Below, piece by piece: positions 1 through 9,488 of a stretch of DNA of 64,000 nt (positions within the stretch are counted from its first letter, which is position 1; every line of letters begins with the position of its first letter). Source of the stretch: Spongiibacter sp. IMCC21906. Lineage in GTDB: Bacteria; Pseudomonadota; Gammaproteobacteria; Pseudomonadales; Spongiibacteraceae. Location of the stretch: positions 1,937,001 through 2,001,000 of the forward strand of contig NZ_CP011477.1 of assembly GCF_001010805.1 (NCBI RefSeq), given 5' to 3'. Position numbers and translations under genes: made by a program. The notes below the pieces were generated by a model. The model saw only the letters and a list, made by a program, of their open reading frames with translations, had not been told where the DNA came from and did not search any database.

Positions 1-1308
1 CAAGATCAAATCAATGACAGCTATCAGCGCAAGCAAGGCGATGCAATGTCGGCGATTGGCGATATCTCTGATGAGGTTGATCTTGATCGTTTGGCGGAGG
101 AAATTCCCGAGTCTCAAGACTTGCTCGATGCCCAAGACGATGCACCAGTTATCCGGCTGATTAATGCCTTGTTCGGTGAAGCATTAAAACGTGATGCTTC
201 AGATATCCACATCGAAACCTATGAAAGAACCATGTCGGTGCGGTTGCGCGTTGATGGCATTCTACAAGAAGTCTTAACCCCGAGCCGACGCTTGGCACCG
301 CTGCTGGTTTCCCGAATCAAAGTGATGTCCAGGCTCGATATTGCTGAGAAACGTGTGCCTCAGGATGGCCGGGTCTCGTTGCGCATTGCCGGGCGTTCGG
401 TCGATATACGGGTGTCGACGATTCCCTCCAATTACGGCGAGCGGGTGGTTATGCGCTTGCTGGACAAACAAGCGGCGCGAATTGACCTTAATCACCTGGG
501 CATGCCTGCCAGCCAGTTGGCGACACTGAAAGACTTACTCCATCAACCCAATGGCATTATTTTGGTGACCGGTCCAACGGGGTCGGGTAAAACCACTACG
601 CTTTATGCGGGATTGATGGCGTTAAATGATCGCCGCCGTAATATTCTCACTGTGGAAGACCCGGTCGAATACGATATTGAAGGTATTGGTCAAACCCAGG
701 TTCATGCCAAGGTGGGGATGACCTTTGCCCGGGGCTTGCGAGCTATTCTCCGCCAAGACCCCGACGTGGTAATGCTCGGTGAAATACGCGATCAAGAAAC
801 CGCTGAAATTGCCGTACAAGCCTCATTGACGGGGCACTTGGTGCTCTCTACTTTGCACACGAATACAGCGGTGGGGGCCATAACCCGCTTGGTTGATATT
901 GGGGTTGAGCCTTATCTGATTGCTTCTAGTTTAAAAGGCGTATTGGCTCAGCGTTTGGTCCGGCGGCTTTGTGGTGAATGTCGAGAGCCGATAGAACTGG
1001 ATCGCGCCGAGGCGCGGTTATTGGGTGACGCCGATTTGGAAGGCCAGCCTGCGTTTGCCGCTAAGGGTTGTGACAGTTGTCAGCAAACAGGCTACCGGGG
1101 ACGTCAGGGGGTTTATGAGCTGCTGGTGGTGGATCGGGAGGTCGCAGATCTAGTACATAACAAAGCGGGTGAGAATGAGATTATCCGCTATATGGGCAAT
1201 AATATGCACTCGCTCATGTCTGAAGGCCGCCGCTTGGTCCTAGAAGGCAAAACCAGCATCGATGAATTGCTGCGTAGCGTACGTGAGGGCACTGATGCCG
1301 GCGTATGA
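1..1308 (+). CDS. gspE: Type II secretion ATPase GspE (5' end cut by window edge)
   Basis: Cytoplasmic hexameric ATPase that powers pseudopilus assembly in type II secretion. The reading frame is open from base 1; the ATG at 46 is internal, because GspE proteins are about 500 residues and only about 435 are visible. The Walker A motif [10 protein letters not shown] lies near bases 571-600, followed by the Asp box, Walker B (VVMLGEIRD) and the His box (LVLSTLHTN). Two CxxC pairs (CGEC and CDSC), separated by about 40 residues, form the zinc-binding domain typical of GspE rather than PilB-like relatives lacking it. It is the first visible gene of a continuous gsp operon and overlaps gspF by 14 nt. 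The family call is secure; the true start lies outside the window. Confidence 0.96.
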   Translation, partial: QDQINDSYQRKQGDAMSAIGDISDEVDLDRLAEEIPESQDLLDAQDDAPVIRLINALFGEALKRDASDIHIETYERTMSVRLRVDGILQEVLTPSRRLAPLLVSRIKVMSRLDIAEKRVPQDGRVSLRIAGRSVDIRVSTIPSNYGERVVMRLLDKQAARIDLNHLGMPASQLATLKDLLHQPNGIILVTGPTGSGKTTTLYAGLMALNDRRRNILTVEDPVEYDIEGIGQTQVHAKVGMTFARGLRAILRQDPDVVMLGEIRDQETAEIAVQASLTGHLVLSTLHTNTAVGAITRLVDIGVEPYLIASSLKGVLAQRLVRRLCGECREPIELDRAEARLLGDADLEGQPAFAAKGCDSCQQTGYRGRQGVYELLVVDREVADLVHNKAGENEIIRYMGNNMHSLMSEGRRLVLEGKTSIDELLRSVREGTDAGV

Positions 1309-2509
1309 GTACCGTGCCCTAGACGCGGCAGGCGCAACACGTAAGGGCATGATTGAAGCTGACTCCAGCCGCCAAGCCCGGCAGTTGTTGCGAGAAAAAA
1401 AGCTTTTCCCCGTCGATGTTCGCCAGACCCGTGAGAAAAACTCGGGAAATCGTCGCAGCTTTGGCCGCGGTCGGGTGGGGGTTGCCGATCTGGCGCTCTT
1501 TGTTCGGCATCTTGCTACGTTGGTTCAGTCTGGTATCCCAGTTGAAGAAGCCTTGGGCGCAACGGCTAAGCACAGCCGAAAAAACTCCCTCAAACGCATT
1601 ATTCTCGACCTTCGTTCTAGAGTATTAGAAGGGCATTCGTTGGCCGAAGGGCTCAACGATCACCCGCATGTGTTTAATTCGGTGTTCCGGGCCTTGGTTA
1701 GCTCAGGTGAAAAATCTGGCGATCTGGCATTAGTGTTAAATCAGCTTGCCGAGTACACCGAAGACAGTCAAAAACTACGTGGTGTGATTGTACAGGCCGC
1801 GTTGTATCCGGTTGTTTTGTGCCTGGTCGCTGTATGCGTTATTGCGGCTTTGATGATTTATGTGGTGCCGAAGGTAACGTCCCAGTTTGATCATTACGGT
1901 GAGGCATTACCGCTGCTGACCCGTATCCTTATTTCTGTTAGTGATGGCTTATCGGCCTATTGGATATATATTGTCGCAGTGATTGTGGCCGCTATTTTTG
2001 CCATAAAATGGTGGTTGCGAGATCCCCAGCGACGCTTGAAAGCAGACCGGCTGGTATTGAAAGTTCCGCTTTGGGGGAGCTTATTGTTAGAGCTGGATGC
2101 AGCAAGAATGCTACGCACGTTGGCAATCTTAATGTCGTCTGGCGTGCCTTTTTTAGAAACCTTAAAGGTGGCTTGCAGCACCTTGAGCAATAGTCATATA
2201 AAACAAAGTATGGATCGTGTTCGAGAGCAGGTCCGGGAAGGGAATAGTTTTAGCCGCTGTTTGCAGGACGAAGACCTGCTGCCGCCCATGGCGATTTATA
2301 TGATTGCCAATGGCGAAGCGAGTGGTGAAATGGACGACATGACTCAACGCGCTGCGGCTAATTTGGAGCGTGAGTTACAGGCCCGTGTGCAAATGTTTGT
2401 CAGCTTATTTGAGCCTTTGTTGATTGTTGTACTCGGATTGGTAGTGTTATCGATAGTATTGGCAATCTTGTTGCCAATGCTGCAGTTAAATAATTTGACC
2501 CAGTTTTAG
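1295..2509 (+). CDS. gspF: Type II secretion inner-membrane platform protein GspF
   Basis: Polytopic inner-membrane protein that couples the GspE ATPase to pseudopilin assembly. The start is ATG 1295 ([13 protein letters not shown]), the typical GspF N-terminus; it overlaps gspE by 14 nt. An earlier in-frame ATG at 1262 would add an atypical 11-residue leader. The protein has 404 residues, with two T2SSF repeats and three hydrophobic segments: near residue 165-190, near 215-235, and a C-terminal one containing [19 protein letters not shown]. Length and architecture are normal for the family. It is co-transcribed with gspE and gspG. Confidence 0.96.
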   Translation: MPAYEYRALDAAGATRKGMIEADSSRQARQLLREKKLFPVDVRQTREKNSGNRRSFGRGRVGVADLALFVRHLATLVQSGIPVEEALGATAKHSRKNSLKRIILDLRSRVLEGHSLAEGLNDHPHVFNSVFRALVSSGEKSGDLALVLNQLAEYTEDSQKLRGVIVQAALYPVVLCLVAVCVIAALMIYVVPKVTSQFDHYGEALPLLTRILISVSDGLSAYWIYIVAVIVAAIFAIKWWLRDPQRRLKADRLVLKVPLWGSLLLELDAARMLRTLAILMSSGVPFLETLKVACSTLSNSHIKQSMDRVREQVREGNSFSRCLQDEDLLPPMAIYMIANGEASGEMDDMTQRAAANLERELQARVQMFVSLFEPLLIVVLGLVVLSIVLAILLPMLQLNNLTQF

Positions 2510-2519
2510 GAGATATAGC

Positions 2520-2963
2520 GTGACTAAGCTAAAGAATATGGCCAAGTTACAGAGCGGCTTCACCCTGCTCGAAATTATGGTGGTTATCGTTATTTTGGGT
2601 TTGTTGGTGGCCGTCGTAGCGCCCAATGTATTGCAAAATCAAGATCGTGCTATGGTCGAAAAAGCCCGGGCGGATATCTCCGTGCTAGAACAGTCTCTAG
2701 ATATGTACAAGTTGGATAATCATGTTTATCCCACCACTGACCAGGGCTTGTCGTCACTGGTGAAGCGTCCTGAGCGTAGCCCAGAACCCAAAAATTACCG
2801 CAGTGATGGCTATATCAAACGTCTTCCCGACGATCCTTGGGGCAACCCCTATGTTTATATTCAGCCGGGTGAGCATGGTCGTTATGACCTGTATTCCACT
2901 GGCGCTGATGGAGAGGAAGGTGGCGAAGATTTGGCCAGCGACATCGTTAACTGGGAGGAGTAA
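2520..2963 (+). CDS. gspG: Major pseudopilin GspG
   Basis: Major subunit of the type II secretion pseudopilus. It has 147 residues. The class III leader ends SG before FTLLEIMVVIVILGLLVAVV, with the conserved Glu at mature position +5; cleavage and N-methylation would be done by a prepilin peptidase not encoded here. The C-terminal DPWGNPYVY and STGADG...GGED segments match the calcium-binding pseudopilin fold. I chose GTG at 2520 because an AGGAGA ribosome site sits 6-11 nt upstream; an internal ATG at 2538 is the alternative. The gene begins 10 nt after gspF. Confidence 0.95.
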   Translation: MTKLKNMAKLQSGFTLLEIMVVIVILGLLVAVVAPNVLQNQDRAMVEKARADISVLEQSLDMYKLDNHVYPTTDQGLSSLVKRPERSPEPKNYRSDGYIKRLPDDPWGNPYVYIQPGEHGRYDLYSTGADGEEGGEDLASDIVNWEE

Positions 2964-3456
2964 TCGCGGTTTTTCTCTGCTTGAGTTGCTGGTGGTTATT
3001 TTTATCATTGGCTTACTCAGCGGAGTGGCGGTACTGACTTTGCCGGGCAAAGATGGCGCGGCGCTACTCAATGAACAGCGTTATTCACTGTTGGCAGGCT
3101 TGCGTAGTGCCCGAGCAGAAGCCGTATTTAGTGGCCGTAGCTTGGGTTTGGTCTGGAAGGGCGCACAGGGTTCCTTTCATGTATTGACCCAAGAAGGGTG
3201 GCTACCCATTCAAGACGGGGTGTTGGCTAAACCGCTTAAGATGGATAGCGCAGTGCAGTCTGAAATTACCGTTGCTGGCGAGCCGCTGAAACAGCCGGAA
3301 GCGCAATCTGCAGACAGCGACGACGAAAAAAATACCACCCCGCAAATTCTGTTTTTAGGTGATGGTCAAGTGTCTCCTTTTGAGTGGCGACTGCTAACTG
3401 ATGGGGCTGAATCTGTGATGATAGATCAATCCCTGCGTTTGGAGGATGATCAGTGA
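2908..3456 (+). CDS. gspH: Minor pseudopilin GspH, start unusually deep inside gspG
   Basis: Minor pseudopilin of the type II secretion tip complex. The processing site G|FSLLELLVV is clear at about base 2970, only a few nucleotides after the gspG stop. The odd point is the start. Between the gspG stop (2961-2963) and the leader there is no ATG, GTG or TTG in frame. The nearest in-frame ATG is 2908, inside gspG, which gives a 21-residue leader (MERKVAKIWPATSLTGRSNRG) and 182 residues in total; ATG 2884 is a further alternative. Neither has an obvious ribosome site, so translation may depend on coupling to gspG. A Gln/Asp/Glu-rich insert (around KQPEAQSADSDDEKN) is in the C-terminal half. Family assignment is good; the start is uncertain. 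Confidence 0.85.
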   Translation: MERKVAKIWPATSLTGRSNRGFSLLELLVVIFIIGLLSGVAVLTLPGKDGAALLNEQRYSLLAGLRSARAEAVFSGRSLGLVWKGAQGSFHVLTQEGWLPIQDGVLAKPLKMDSAVQSEITVAGEPLKQPEAQSADSDDEKNTTPQILFLGDGQVSPFEWRLLTDGAESVMIDQSLRLEDDQ

Positions 3457-3830
3457 TAGCGCAAGGTCATTCACATCAGCGGGCTCACCAGTTTGGCTTT
3501 ACCTTGCTGGAAATACTGGTTGCCTTAATGATTTTTGCTACTGCAGCGGTGGCGCTAACCAATAGCGTTACTCAAAGTGCGAGCAGCACGTCTGCCTTGG
3601 AAGAGCGTCAATTTGCCGATTTGCTTGCCAATAATCTGCTTATTGATTTTTTACGAGAAGGCACCGGAAATAAAACCAGTGGTGCCGAAACCTTAGCGGG
3701 CTACGATTATCGTTGGGAGCGTGAAATTTCCGATACCCCGCATCCAGATATGCGCCGAGTGGATATTAAAATTCTTCTTCAAGATCAGAGCGATGTCCTG
3801 GCAAGCCGCTCGGCCTTTTTAAATCGATGA
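3453..3830 (+). CDS. gspI: Minor pseudopilin GspI
   Basis: Minor pseudopilin that nucleates the GspI-GspJ-GspK tip complex. It has 125 residues. A basic, His-rich leader precedes FG|FTLLEILVALMIFATAAVAL, with Glu at mature position +5. The start codon is GTG at 3453, overlapping the gspH TGA, with GGAGG at about 3441-3445 as ribosome site. Length is normal for GspI. It overlaps gspJ by 4 nt (ATGA). Confidence 0.93.
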   Translation: MIAQGHSHQRAHQFGFTLLEILVALMIFATAAVALTNSVTQSASSTSALEERQFADLLANNLLIDFLREGTGNKTSGAETLAGYDYRWEREISDTPHPDMRRVDIKILLQDQSDVLASRSAFLNR

Positions 3831-4450
3831 ACCACTATCCTGCCACAAAACCGCTCGGCTTTACTTTGGTTGAGTTGTTGATCGCTATTGGCATTATGGC
3901 CTTACTGGGCGCAGCCGCCAGTGTGATGTTGAACTCCGCCCTGAATAATCAAGATGCGATTCAACAGCGACAACAGGCGTTGGAAGAGCTGGCGCTGGGC
4001 TTGCTGACAATACGTCGTGATCTGGAGCAGTTGGCACCGCGAATTCCAAGAGACGTTCAAGGAGACCCATTATCCGCTAGATTGCTGGGTGAACAAATTG
4101 GCGAAAGTAGCGAAGTTGAATTTGTTCACGATGGTCGCCGTATTTTGCCGGGGCAGCGTATTGTCAGCAGTTTGGAACGCGTGCGCTACCGGGTTGAAAA
4201 CGGTGATTTACTGCGGTTTAGCGTCGCAGTTGCAGATCCGGCAAGTAATACGGACTGGCAGAAAAGAGTGCTGATTCGGGATATTAAACGATTCATTGTC
4301 AATTTTTATGACGGCGATCGTTGGTCGCCATTCTGGCCACCCAGCACCCAGATTTCCGCACCACAACCTGCAGGCGTACAGATCATTGTCGATACCGAAA
4401 TTTGGCCCGATATCCGGATGAATGTTTTATTACCCGAGATCAACCAATGA
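3827..4450 (+). CDS. gspJ: Minor pseudopilin GspJ
   Basis: Minor pseudopilin of the type II secretion tip. It has 207 residues. The leader ends LG|FTLVELLIAIGIMALLGAAA with the conserved Glu at +5, followed by a soluble domain that contains the typical DLEQLAPR segment after the N-terminal helix. The ATG lies in an ATGA overlap with the end of gspI, and the gene ends in another ATGA overlap with gspK, so translation along the operon is probably coupled. Confidence 0.93.
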   Translation: MNHYPATKPLGFTLVELLIAIGIMALLGAAASVMLNSALNNQDAIQQRQQALEELALGLLTIRRDLEQLAPRIPRDVQGDPLSARLLGEQIGESSEVEFVHDGRRILPGQRIVSSLERVRYRVENGDLLRFSVAVADPASNTDWQKRVLIRDIKRFIVNFYDGDRWSPFWPPSTQISAPQPAGVQIIVDTEIWPDIRMNVLLPEINQ

Positions 4451-5436
4451 CCGTGCCGTCACAACAGCGCGGTGCGGCATTAATGATGGTGATCTTGATG
4501 GTTGCCATTATGACGGTGTTGGCAGTGACCCTGGTGGATTCGGTTCGCTATAACAGTCAGCGATTACTCAACCAGCGCATTATGGATCAGGCCTATTGGT
4601 ATGCGCTGGGTGGTGAGCAAATTGCCAAGTTTGCGCTTCAAGATATTAGTAGTGAGTCGACAATCCATTTGGCCCAAAACTGGGCCAGAGAAGATATTGT
4701 ATTCCCGATAGAAGGCGGATCGATTGCCGGTTTGATCAGAGACGAACAAGCTTGTTTTAATATTAATAATTTGTATCGAGCGGGTGCGACAGATGCCAGC
4801 CAGCCAGCGAACAGCAACTTTGCGCCGGCAGAAGTGTTTACTAATTTGTTGCTCAACTTGGGTATACCTCCCCAGCGAGGAGAATTTATCGCCGAGCGGG
4901 TGAATGATTGGATTGATGAAGATTTTGCGCCTGAGGGGATTTATGGTGCTGAAGATTTATATTACTCGGATAAAGATTTTCCTTATATGCCGCCAAATCA
5001 AATCATGGTGAATGTCACGGAGTTGAATTTAGTCGCCGAGTTTGAAGAGGGTGAATGGCAAAAATTGCAGCCATATTTATGTGCATTGCCAGAAGTCTCT
5101 ACCCCCATCAATATCAATACCCTGCCGCCAGAAAAGGCAATGTTATTGGCGGCAGCACTGGGAAATGTGGTCTCGGTGGATCAAGTGAAACAATTACTGG
5201 AGGCACGACCTGAAGACGGTTGGCCAGATGTGGCCACTTTGTTTAGTGATTTGGCGCTGCCGCCAGAGCAGCAGCCTGCTACAGAATTAATACAAGGCTT
5301 AGCCGTAAAATCGAGTTATTTTAAAGGCTTGGCAGATGTGTTTTATCAGCAAAGGCAGCTGCGACTCTACAGTCGATTTGTGATAAAAGGTGGCAAAGCC
5401 GTCGCCTATGCCCGTGAATATGGAGAAGTTTTTTGA
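4447..5436 (+). CDS. gspK: Minor pseudopilin GspK (tip cap)
   Basis: Large minor pseudopilin that caps the pseudopilus tip. It has 329 residues from ATG 4447, in an ATGA overlap with gspJ. The N-terminus (QQRG|AALMMVILMVAIMTVLAVTL) is a pseudopilin leader without the Glu at +5, which is diagnostic for GspK. The large globular domain contains the expected CFNINNL segment and the PININTLPPEKAMLL stretch characteristic of the family. The frame remains open upstream to 4321, but those codons belong to gspJ in another frame. Confidence 0.94.
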   Translation: MTVPSQQRGAALMMVILMVAIMTVLAVTLVDSVRYNSQRLLNQRIMDQAYWYALGGEQIAKFALQDISSESTIHLAQNWAREDIVFPIEGGSIAGLIRDEQACFNINNLYRAGATDASQPANSNFAPAEVFTNLLLNLGIPPQRGEFIAERVNDWIDEDFAPEGIYGAEDLYYSDKDFPYMPPNQIMVNVTELNLVAEFEEGEWQKLQPYLCALPEVSTPININTLPPEKAMLLAAALGNVVSVDQVKQLLEARPEDGWPDVATLFSDLALPPEQQPATELIQGLAVKSSYFKGLADVFYQQRQLRLYSRFVIKGGKAVAYAREYGEVF

Positions 5437-6617
5437 ACAAGCTCTTATTGCTTGATATGCCAATACAGCCCGACCAGCCTGTGGCGTGGTTGCTGTGGGA
5501 AGAGGGTCAAGCGTTGGACAGTGGTGACTTGGCCGTCGATCAGCTGGCCACACTCTGTACAAGATATGGCACTGTGCCTTGCTATGCACTGATCAATGGT
5601 CAGGCTGTTAGTCATCATCAGGTGGTTTTGCCTAAGGGCGGCCGGGTGGGCTTGTCCGCACTGCCGTTTCAGTTAGAAGAACGCCTATGCACGGATTTAG
5701 ATAGCGTGCATTTTGCCTATTCAACAATACGTGCCAATGAGCCAGCTGATGTTCTGGTTATTGGTCGGGAACTAATGACGCGTTGCTTTGAAACCCTAAA
5801 AGCTTCTGGATTAGCCGTTAAAGCCATGCTGCCAGATTATGCTTTTTTACCTGAAAACGTTGCGGTGCTGGATCAACGTTGCACCAGTATCCGTTTGGCA
5901 AGTGTGGCTGTGGGAATGGATACCGCTAATTTTCCCGTATGGTGGCAGATCGCTGCCGGAGAAGAACAGAGTCCAGAACTGAGTGTTTATGCGGAAGAAA
6001 ATTGGTCCGGCGATCTGGCTTTACCGCAAATGCCCCAGCAATATTTTAAAAACCGACTGGCGGTATTTGGACAATGTTTTTCACCCTGGCCTGTCAATTT
6101 ACTTTCGGGTGAATTTGCGATTAAAGACGAGCGTCAATCTTCTTTACGTGGATTGCGGTGGCCGATTATTTTGTTGTTGTTAGCCGTGACCTTGCACTGG
6201 GCGGGTTTGGGCTTAAATGTGTATACCAGCAATGCCGAAATTGACCGACTGGATGCGGCAATGGACGATTTATATCGACAAAGTTTTCCCGGCGCGAGGG
6301 TCGTGAATGCAAGAGCTCAAATGCGCAGCCAGCTCAGTGCATTACAGGGCGCAGAGGTTCAGCAGTCCATGTTGCTGCCTTGGTTGGAGGTCGTGGCCGA
6401 GGTAAGTCGGGGACAACAAGCTATTCAGTTAAAACAGTTTAGTTACGAAGACGATCCCGCAGTAATGAAGCTCCAAGTGAAAGCAGAAAGCTTTGAGAGC
6501 TTAGATAAATGGCTGGCGGCCATTGCAGCCAAAGGACTGTCTGTGGACCGCGGTGCCTTTAATCAAGAGTCCGGTGGCATTGTCGGGCAGCTTAGCCTGC
6601 GGGGAGAAGAGCAATGA
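5433..6617 (+). CDS. gspL: Type II secretion assembly-platform protein GspL
   Basis: Bitopic inner-membrane protein that links the GspE ATPase to GspM and the pseudopilins. It has 394 residues: an actin-like cytoplasmic domain (residues 1 to about 235), one transmembrane segment (about 245-265, RWPIILLLLAVTLHWAGLGL) and a periplasmic ferredoxin-like domain. The start is a rare TTG at 5433 overlapping the gspK TGA, with GGAGAAG at 5422-5428 as a well-placed ribosome site; no other start fits as well. It ends in an ATGA overlap with gspM. Confidence 0.93.
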   Translation: MNKLLLLDMPIQPDQPVAWLLWEEGQALDSGDLAVDQLATLCTRYGTVPCYALINGQAVSHHQVVLPKGGRVGLSALPFQLEERLCTDLDSVHFAYSTIRANEPADVLVIGRELMTRCFETLKASGLAVKAMLPDYAFLPENVAVLDQRCTSIRLASVAVGMDTANFPVWWQIAAGEEQSPELSVYAEENWSGDLALPQMPQQYFKNRLAVFGQCFSPWPVNLLSGEFAIKDERQSSLRGLRWPIILLLLAVTLHWAGLGLNVYTSNAEIDRLDAAMDDLYRQSFPGARVVNARAQMRSQLSALQGAEVQQSMLLPWLEVVAEVSRGQQAIQLKQFSYEDDPAVMKLQVKAESFESLDKWLAAIAAKGLSVDRGAFNQESGGIVGQLSLRGEEQ

Positions 6618-7090
6618 AGCAGCTGGATAAATTGCTAGCGGGCCGAACTGAAAGCGAACGTCTGACACTGCTGGTGGGCGCCCTTGTGGCGATCCCTCTT
6701 TTTGTCTGGTTGCTGGTATGGCAGCCGTTATTGAGCGCGAGTGCCAGCGCCGAAACAAAGCTTGCTCAAAAACAAAAGTCCCACCAATGGATGCTGGGGG
6801 CGGCTGCCCAAATCAAAGCGCTTGCTCCTCGGGGGACGCAAAGAGCATTGGGTTCACCGTCACAGCTGATCACCAGTGCAGGACGGGAGCAGGGGATTAG
6901 CATCAATCGTATTGAGCCCCAATCGGGTGGGCGTTTTAATGTTTGGATTGCTCGGGCAGATTACAATGCCGCCGTGCGTTTTGTGGATGTGTTAATAAGC
7001 AGTGGCCTTGTGGTTGAAAATGCCACTATGGCGGGTGTAGACGTGCCGGGTATTGTGTCGGTGCGATTAACTGTGGGAGCCAGTGAGTGA
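6614..7090 (+). CDS. gspM: Type II secretion protein GspM
   Basis: Small bitopic inner-membrane protein that partners GspL in the assembly platform. It has 158 residues: a short cytoplasmic tail, a transmembrane helix (about residues 19-38, LLVGALVAIPLFVWLLVWQP), a periplasmic coiled region and a ferredoxin-like domain. The ATG lies in an overlap with the gspL stop. Length and position (directly after gspL, before gspN) are those expected. Confidence 0.92.
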   Translation: MKQLDKLLAGRTESERLTLLVGALVAIPLFVWLLVWQPLLSASASAETKLAQKQKSHQWMLGAAAQIKALAPRGTQRALGSPSQLITSAGREQGISINRIEPQSGGRFNVWIARADYNAAVRFVDVLISSGLVVENATMAGVDVPGIVSVRLTVGASE

Positions 7091-7809
7091 AGCGTGTGTT
7101 GTGGCCACTGGGGCTTCTTGTTGTATTTGTTATTTTTTTGCTGGTCAAGGCACCGGTTTGGCTGGTGTCTGATCAAGTGGTAAAAAACGTACCGGGTTTA
7201 GAGCTTGGTGGCGTTGACGGCAGTCTTTGGCATGGTCATGTGCAGTCATTAAATTATCAGGGTATCACTGCCCAGTCGCTGAACTGGGATTTACAGGTGT
7301 TGGGCTTTTTGGGTGGCTGGCCCTTAACGGTCTCTGTTGAACAACCATTAACACTACAGGCTGAGTTGGGATTGGCCGAAAATCAGCAGCTGAAAGTCAG
7401 GCGTCTTAAGGCGAATGGTGATATCGCCCCCTTGTTGATTGCCGCGGGTCTGCCCACCATGGGGTTTGAGGGACAGTATTCAGCTACGATCGATTCTGCT
7501 GTTTTGGGACCCAATGGATGCCAAACCGTCGTGGGTGAATTTACGGTTTCGGGTTTAAGAGGTGACGTTGATGGCATTGATATGTTGGGCAGCATTCCCG
7601 CTGTGCTTGCGTGTCGCGGTAATGCGTTGCAAATCAGTATAGATGGAAATAACCCGGCAAAAGTACGGGGCCAATTACGTATCCCTTTTAATGGTCGTGT
7701 CAGTGGTAGAGTGACATTAACTCCGCCGCCAAGCTCGGCGCTACACACTAGTTTGCAACAATTTCTTGGGCGCCCCAAAAACGGCAAAGATTTTATTCTT
7801 AGCTTGTAA
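7087..7809 (+). CDS. gspN: Type II secretion protein GspN
   Basis: Accessory type II secretion protein, present in only some systems and of incompletely understood role. It has 240 residues, with an N-terminal membrane anchor ([21 protein letters not shown]) followed by a periplasmic beta-rich domain containing the GVDGSLWHG motif seen in GspN and AsmA-like proteins. The start codon is GTG at 7087, overlapping the gspM TGA. It is the last gene of the operon; no gspO prepilin peptidase follows, so processing depends on a peptidase encoded elsewhere. I see no convincing terminator before glpK. Confidence 0.9.
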   Translation: MKRVLWPLGLLVVFVIFLLVKAPVWLVSDQVVKNVPGLELGGVDGSLWHGHVQSLNYQGITAQSLNWDLQVLGFLGGWPLTVSVEQPLTLQAELGLAENQQLKVRRLKANGDIAPLLIAAGLPTMGFEGQYSATIDSAVLGPNGCQTVVGEFTVSGLRGDVDGIDMLGSIPAVLACRGNALQISIDGNNPAKVRGQLRIPFNGRVSGRVTLTPPPSSALHTSLQQFLGRPKNGKDFILSL

Positions 7810-7898
7810 CTCCTTTCTGGTTTCAGGGGGCAGAACACTTGTGTCTGCCTCCATCAAACTTTAGTCTTTCAATATCAGCCACAGGCAAGGAAGATGTT

Positions 7899-9377
7899 AT
7901 GGGACAGTTTTTGCTGGCAATTGACCAAGGAACCACTAGTTCAAGGGCCATTGTCTTCAATCGCGAAGGCGAAATTTGCGGTGTGGGTCAAGAAGAGTTT
8001 CGCCAATATTATCCCCAAGATGGCTGGGTAGAGCACGACCCGGAAGAAATTTGGCAAACCACTCTCAATAGCTGTAAAACGGCGTTAAAAGATGCTGGCA
8101 TCGACGCTGAGCAGGTGGCGGGCATTGGTATTACCAATCAACGTGAAACAACCCTGCTCTGGGACCGCGAAACAGGAGAGGCGGTTTACCCTGCGATTGT
8201 TTGGCAAGATCGCCGTACCGCCAAATATTGTGCCGAACTTAAGTCACAGGGCGTCGAGAGCATGGTGACTCGGCGAACGGGTTTATTACTCGATCCTTAT
8301 TTTACCGGTAGTAAACTCGCTTGGTTGCTGGACAATGTCCCCGGTGCCAGAGATAGGGCAGAGGCGGGTGAGCTGGCCTTTGGTACAGTAGATACGTTTT
8401 TATTGTGGCGCCTAACCGGTGGTAAATCCCACGCTACAGATGCCACCAATGCTTCCCGCACCTTGCTATTTAATATCCATGAGCAGCAGTGGGATAGCGA
8501 ACTGCTAGAGCTAATGAAAATTCCAGAGGCAATACTGCCGGAAGTCAAAAACACCTGCGATGATTTTGGCTATAGCGAAGCATCGCTATTAGGCAAGGCC
8601 TTACCAGTAGCTGCGATGATTGGTGACCAGCAAGCGGCTACTGTCGGCCAAGCATGTTTTACACCGGGCATGGCTAAAAGCACCTACGGGACGGGCTGCT
8701 TTTTAGTGCTGAATACCGGCAGTAAGGCGATGAGTTCAAGCAACCGTTTGCTGACTACGGTGGCATATCGAATTAATGATGAAGTTTGTTATGCCTTGGA
8801 AGGCAGTATTTTTATGGCAGGGGCTGCAGTGCAGTGGTTGCGTGATGGCTTGAAACTCATTGCGGCGGCGTCAGAAACCCAAAAACTAGCCGAAAGTGTA
8901 AAAAGCTCCGGTGGCGTGTATATGGTGCCCGCATTTACTGGCTTAGGCGCGCCTTATTGGGACCCCGAAGCCCGGGGCGCCATTTTAGGTTTAACGCGAG
9001 ACACCAATAGTGCTCATATTGCCAGAGCGACATTGGAATCGGTGTGCTATCAAACCCGAGATTTGATTGAGGCCATGCGGGGCGATGGCGCCAATCTGAA
9101 GGATATTCGGGTTGACGGTGGCATGGTAGCCAATGACTGGCTTGTGCAGCGACTGGCCGACATGCTGGGCTGTCATTGCGAGCGACCTGTGATTACCGAA
9201 ACCACGGCATTGGGCGCGGCTTATATGGCCGGTCTTCAATTAGGTATTTACCAAAGCCTAGAAGAGATTGCTGAAATGTGGCGAAGTGAAAAACGCTTTG
9301 CCTCAAAAATGGCTGAGAGCGATAGAGAGCGTCGCTACCACGGCTGGAAAAAAGCCGTGGAGCGAGTCAGATCTTAG
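7899..9377 (+). CDS. glpK: Glycerol kinase
   Basis: Cytoplasmic FGGY-family kinase converting glycerol and ATP to sn-glycerol 3-phosphate. It has 492 residues from ATG 7899, preceded by an AAGGA ribosome site; upstream in-frame codons from 7839 lack family similarity. Visible motifs are the phosphate-binding [36 protein letters not shown] and the C-terminal [19 protein letters not shown] segment. Length is normal. No glpF, glpD or glpR gene is adjacent, so this is an isolated glp gene between the secretion operon and a convergent minus-strand operon. Confidence 0.96.
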   Translation: MGQFLLAIDQGTTSSRAIVFNREGEICGVGQEEFRQYYPQDGWVEHDPEEIWQTTLNSCKTALKDAGIDAEQVAGIGITNQRETTLLWDRETGEAVYPAIVWQDRRTAKYCAELKSQGVESMVTRRTGLLLDPYFTGSKLAWLLDNVPGARDRAEAGELAFGTVDTFLLWRLTGGKSHATDATNASRTLLFNIHEQQWDSELLELMKIPEAILPEVKNTCDDFGYSEASLLGKALPVAAMIGDQQAATVGQACFTPGMAKSTYGTGCFLVLNTGSKAMSSSNRLLTTVAYRINDEVCYALEGSIFMAGAAVQWLRDGLKLIAAASETQKLAESVKSSGGVYMVPAFTGLGAPYWDPEARGAILGLTRDTNSAHIARATLESVCYQTRDLIEAMRGDGANLKDIRVDGGMVANDWLVQRLADMLGCHCERPVITETTALGAAYMAGLQLGIYQSLEEIAEMWRSEKRFASKMAESDRERRYHGWKKAVERVRS

Positions 9378-9425
9378 TTTCGTGGCCTCGATTTATCAGC
9401 TGGGTCATCTACATAATTATAGATT

Positions 9426-9458
9426 CTGGGTTTATACGTTCTAAGTTTATAAGCCCGG
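9426..9458. terminator. Stem-loop between convergent glpK and the GGDEF/EAL gene
   Basis: An 11-bp stem (with two G-T pairs) joins 9426-9436 and 9448-9458 around an 11-nt loop, in the 111-nt gap between convergent genes. It has no clear T-run on either strand, so a terminator role is only inferred from position. Confidence 0.3.
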
Positions 9459-9488
9459 ATTTATAGGATGATTCTTTGAGTAAGTGGC

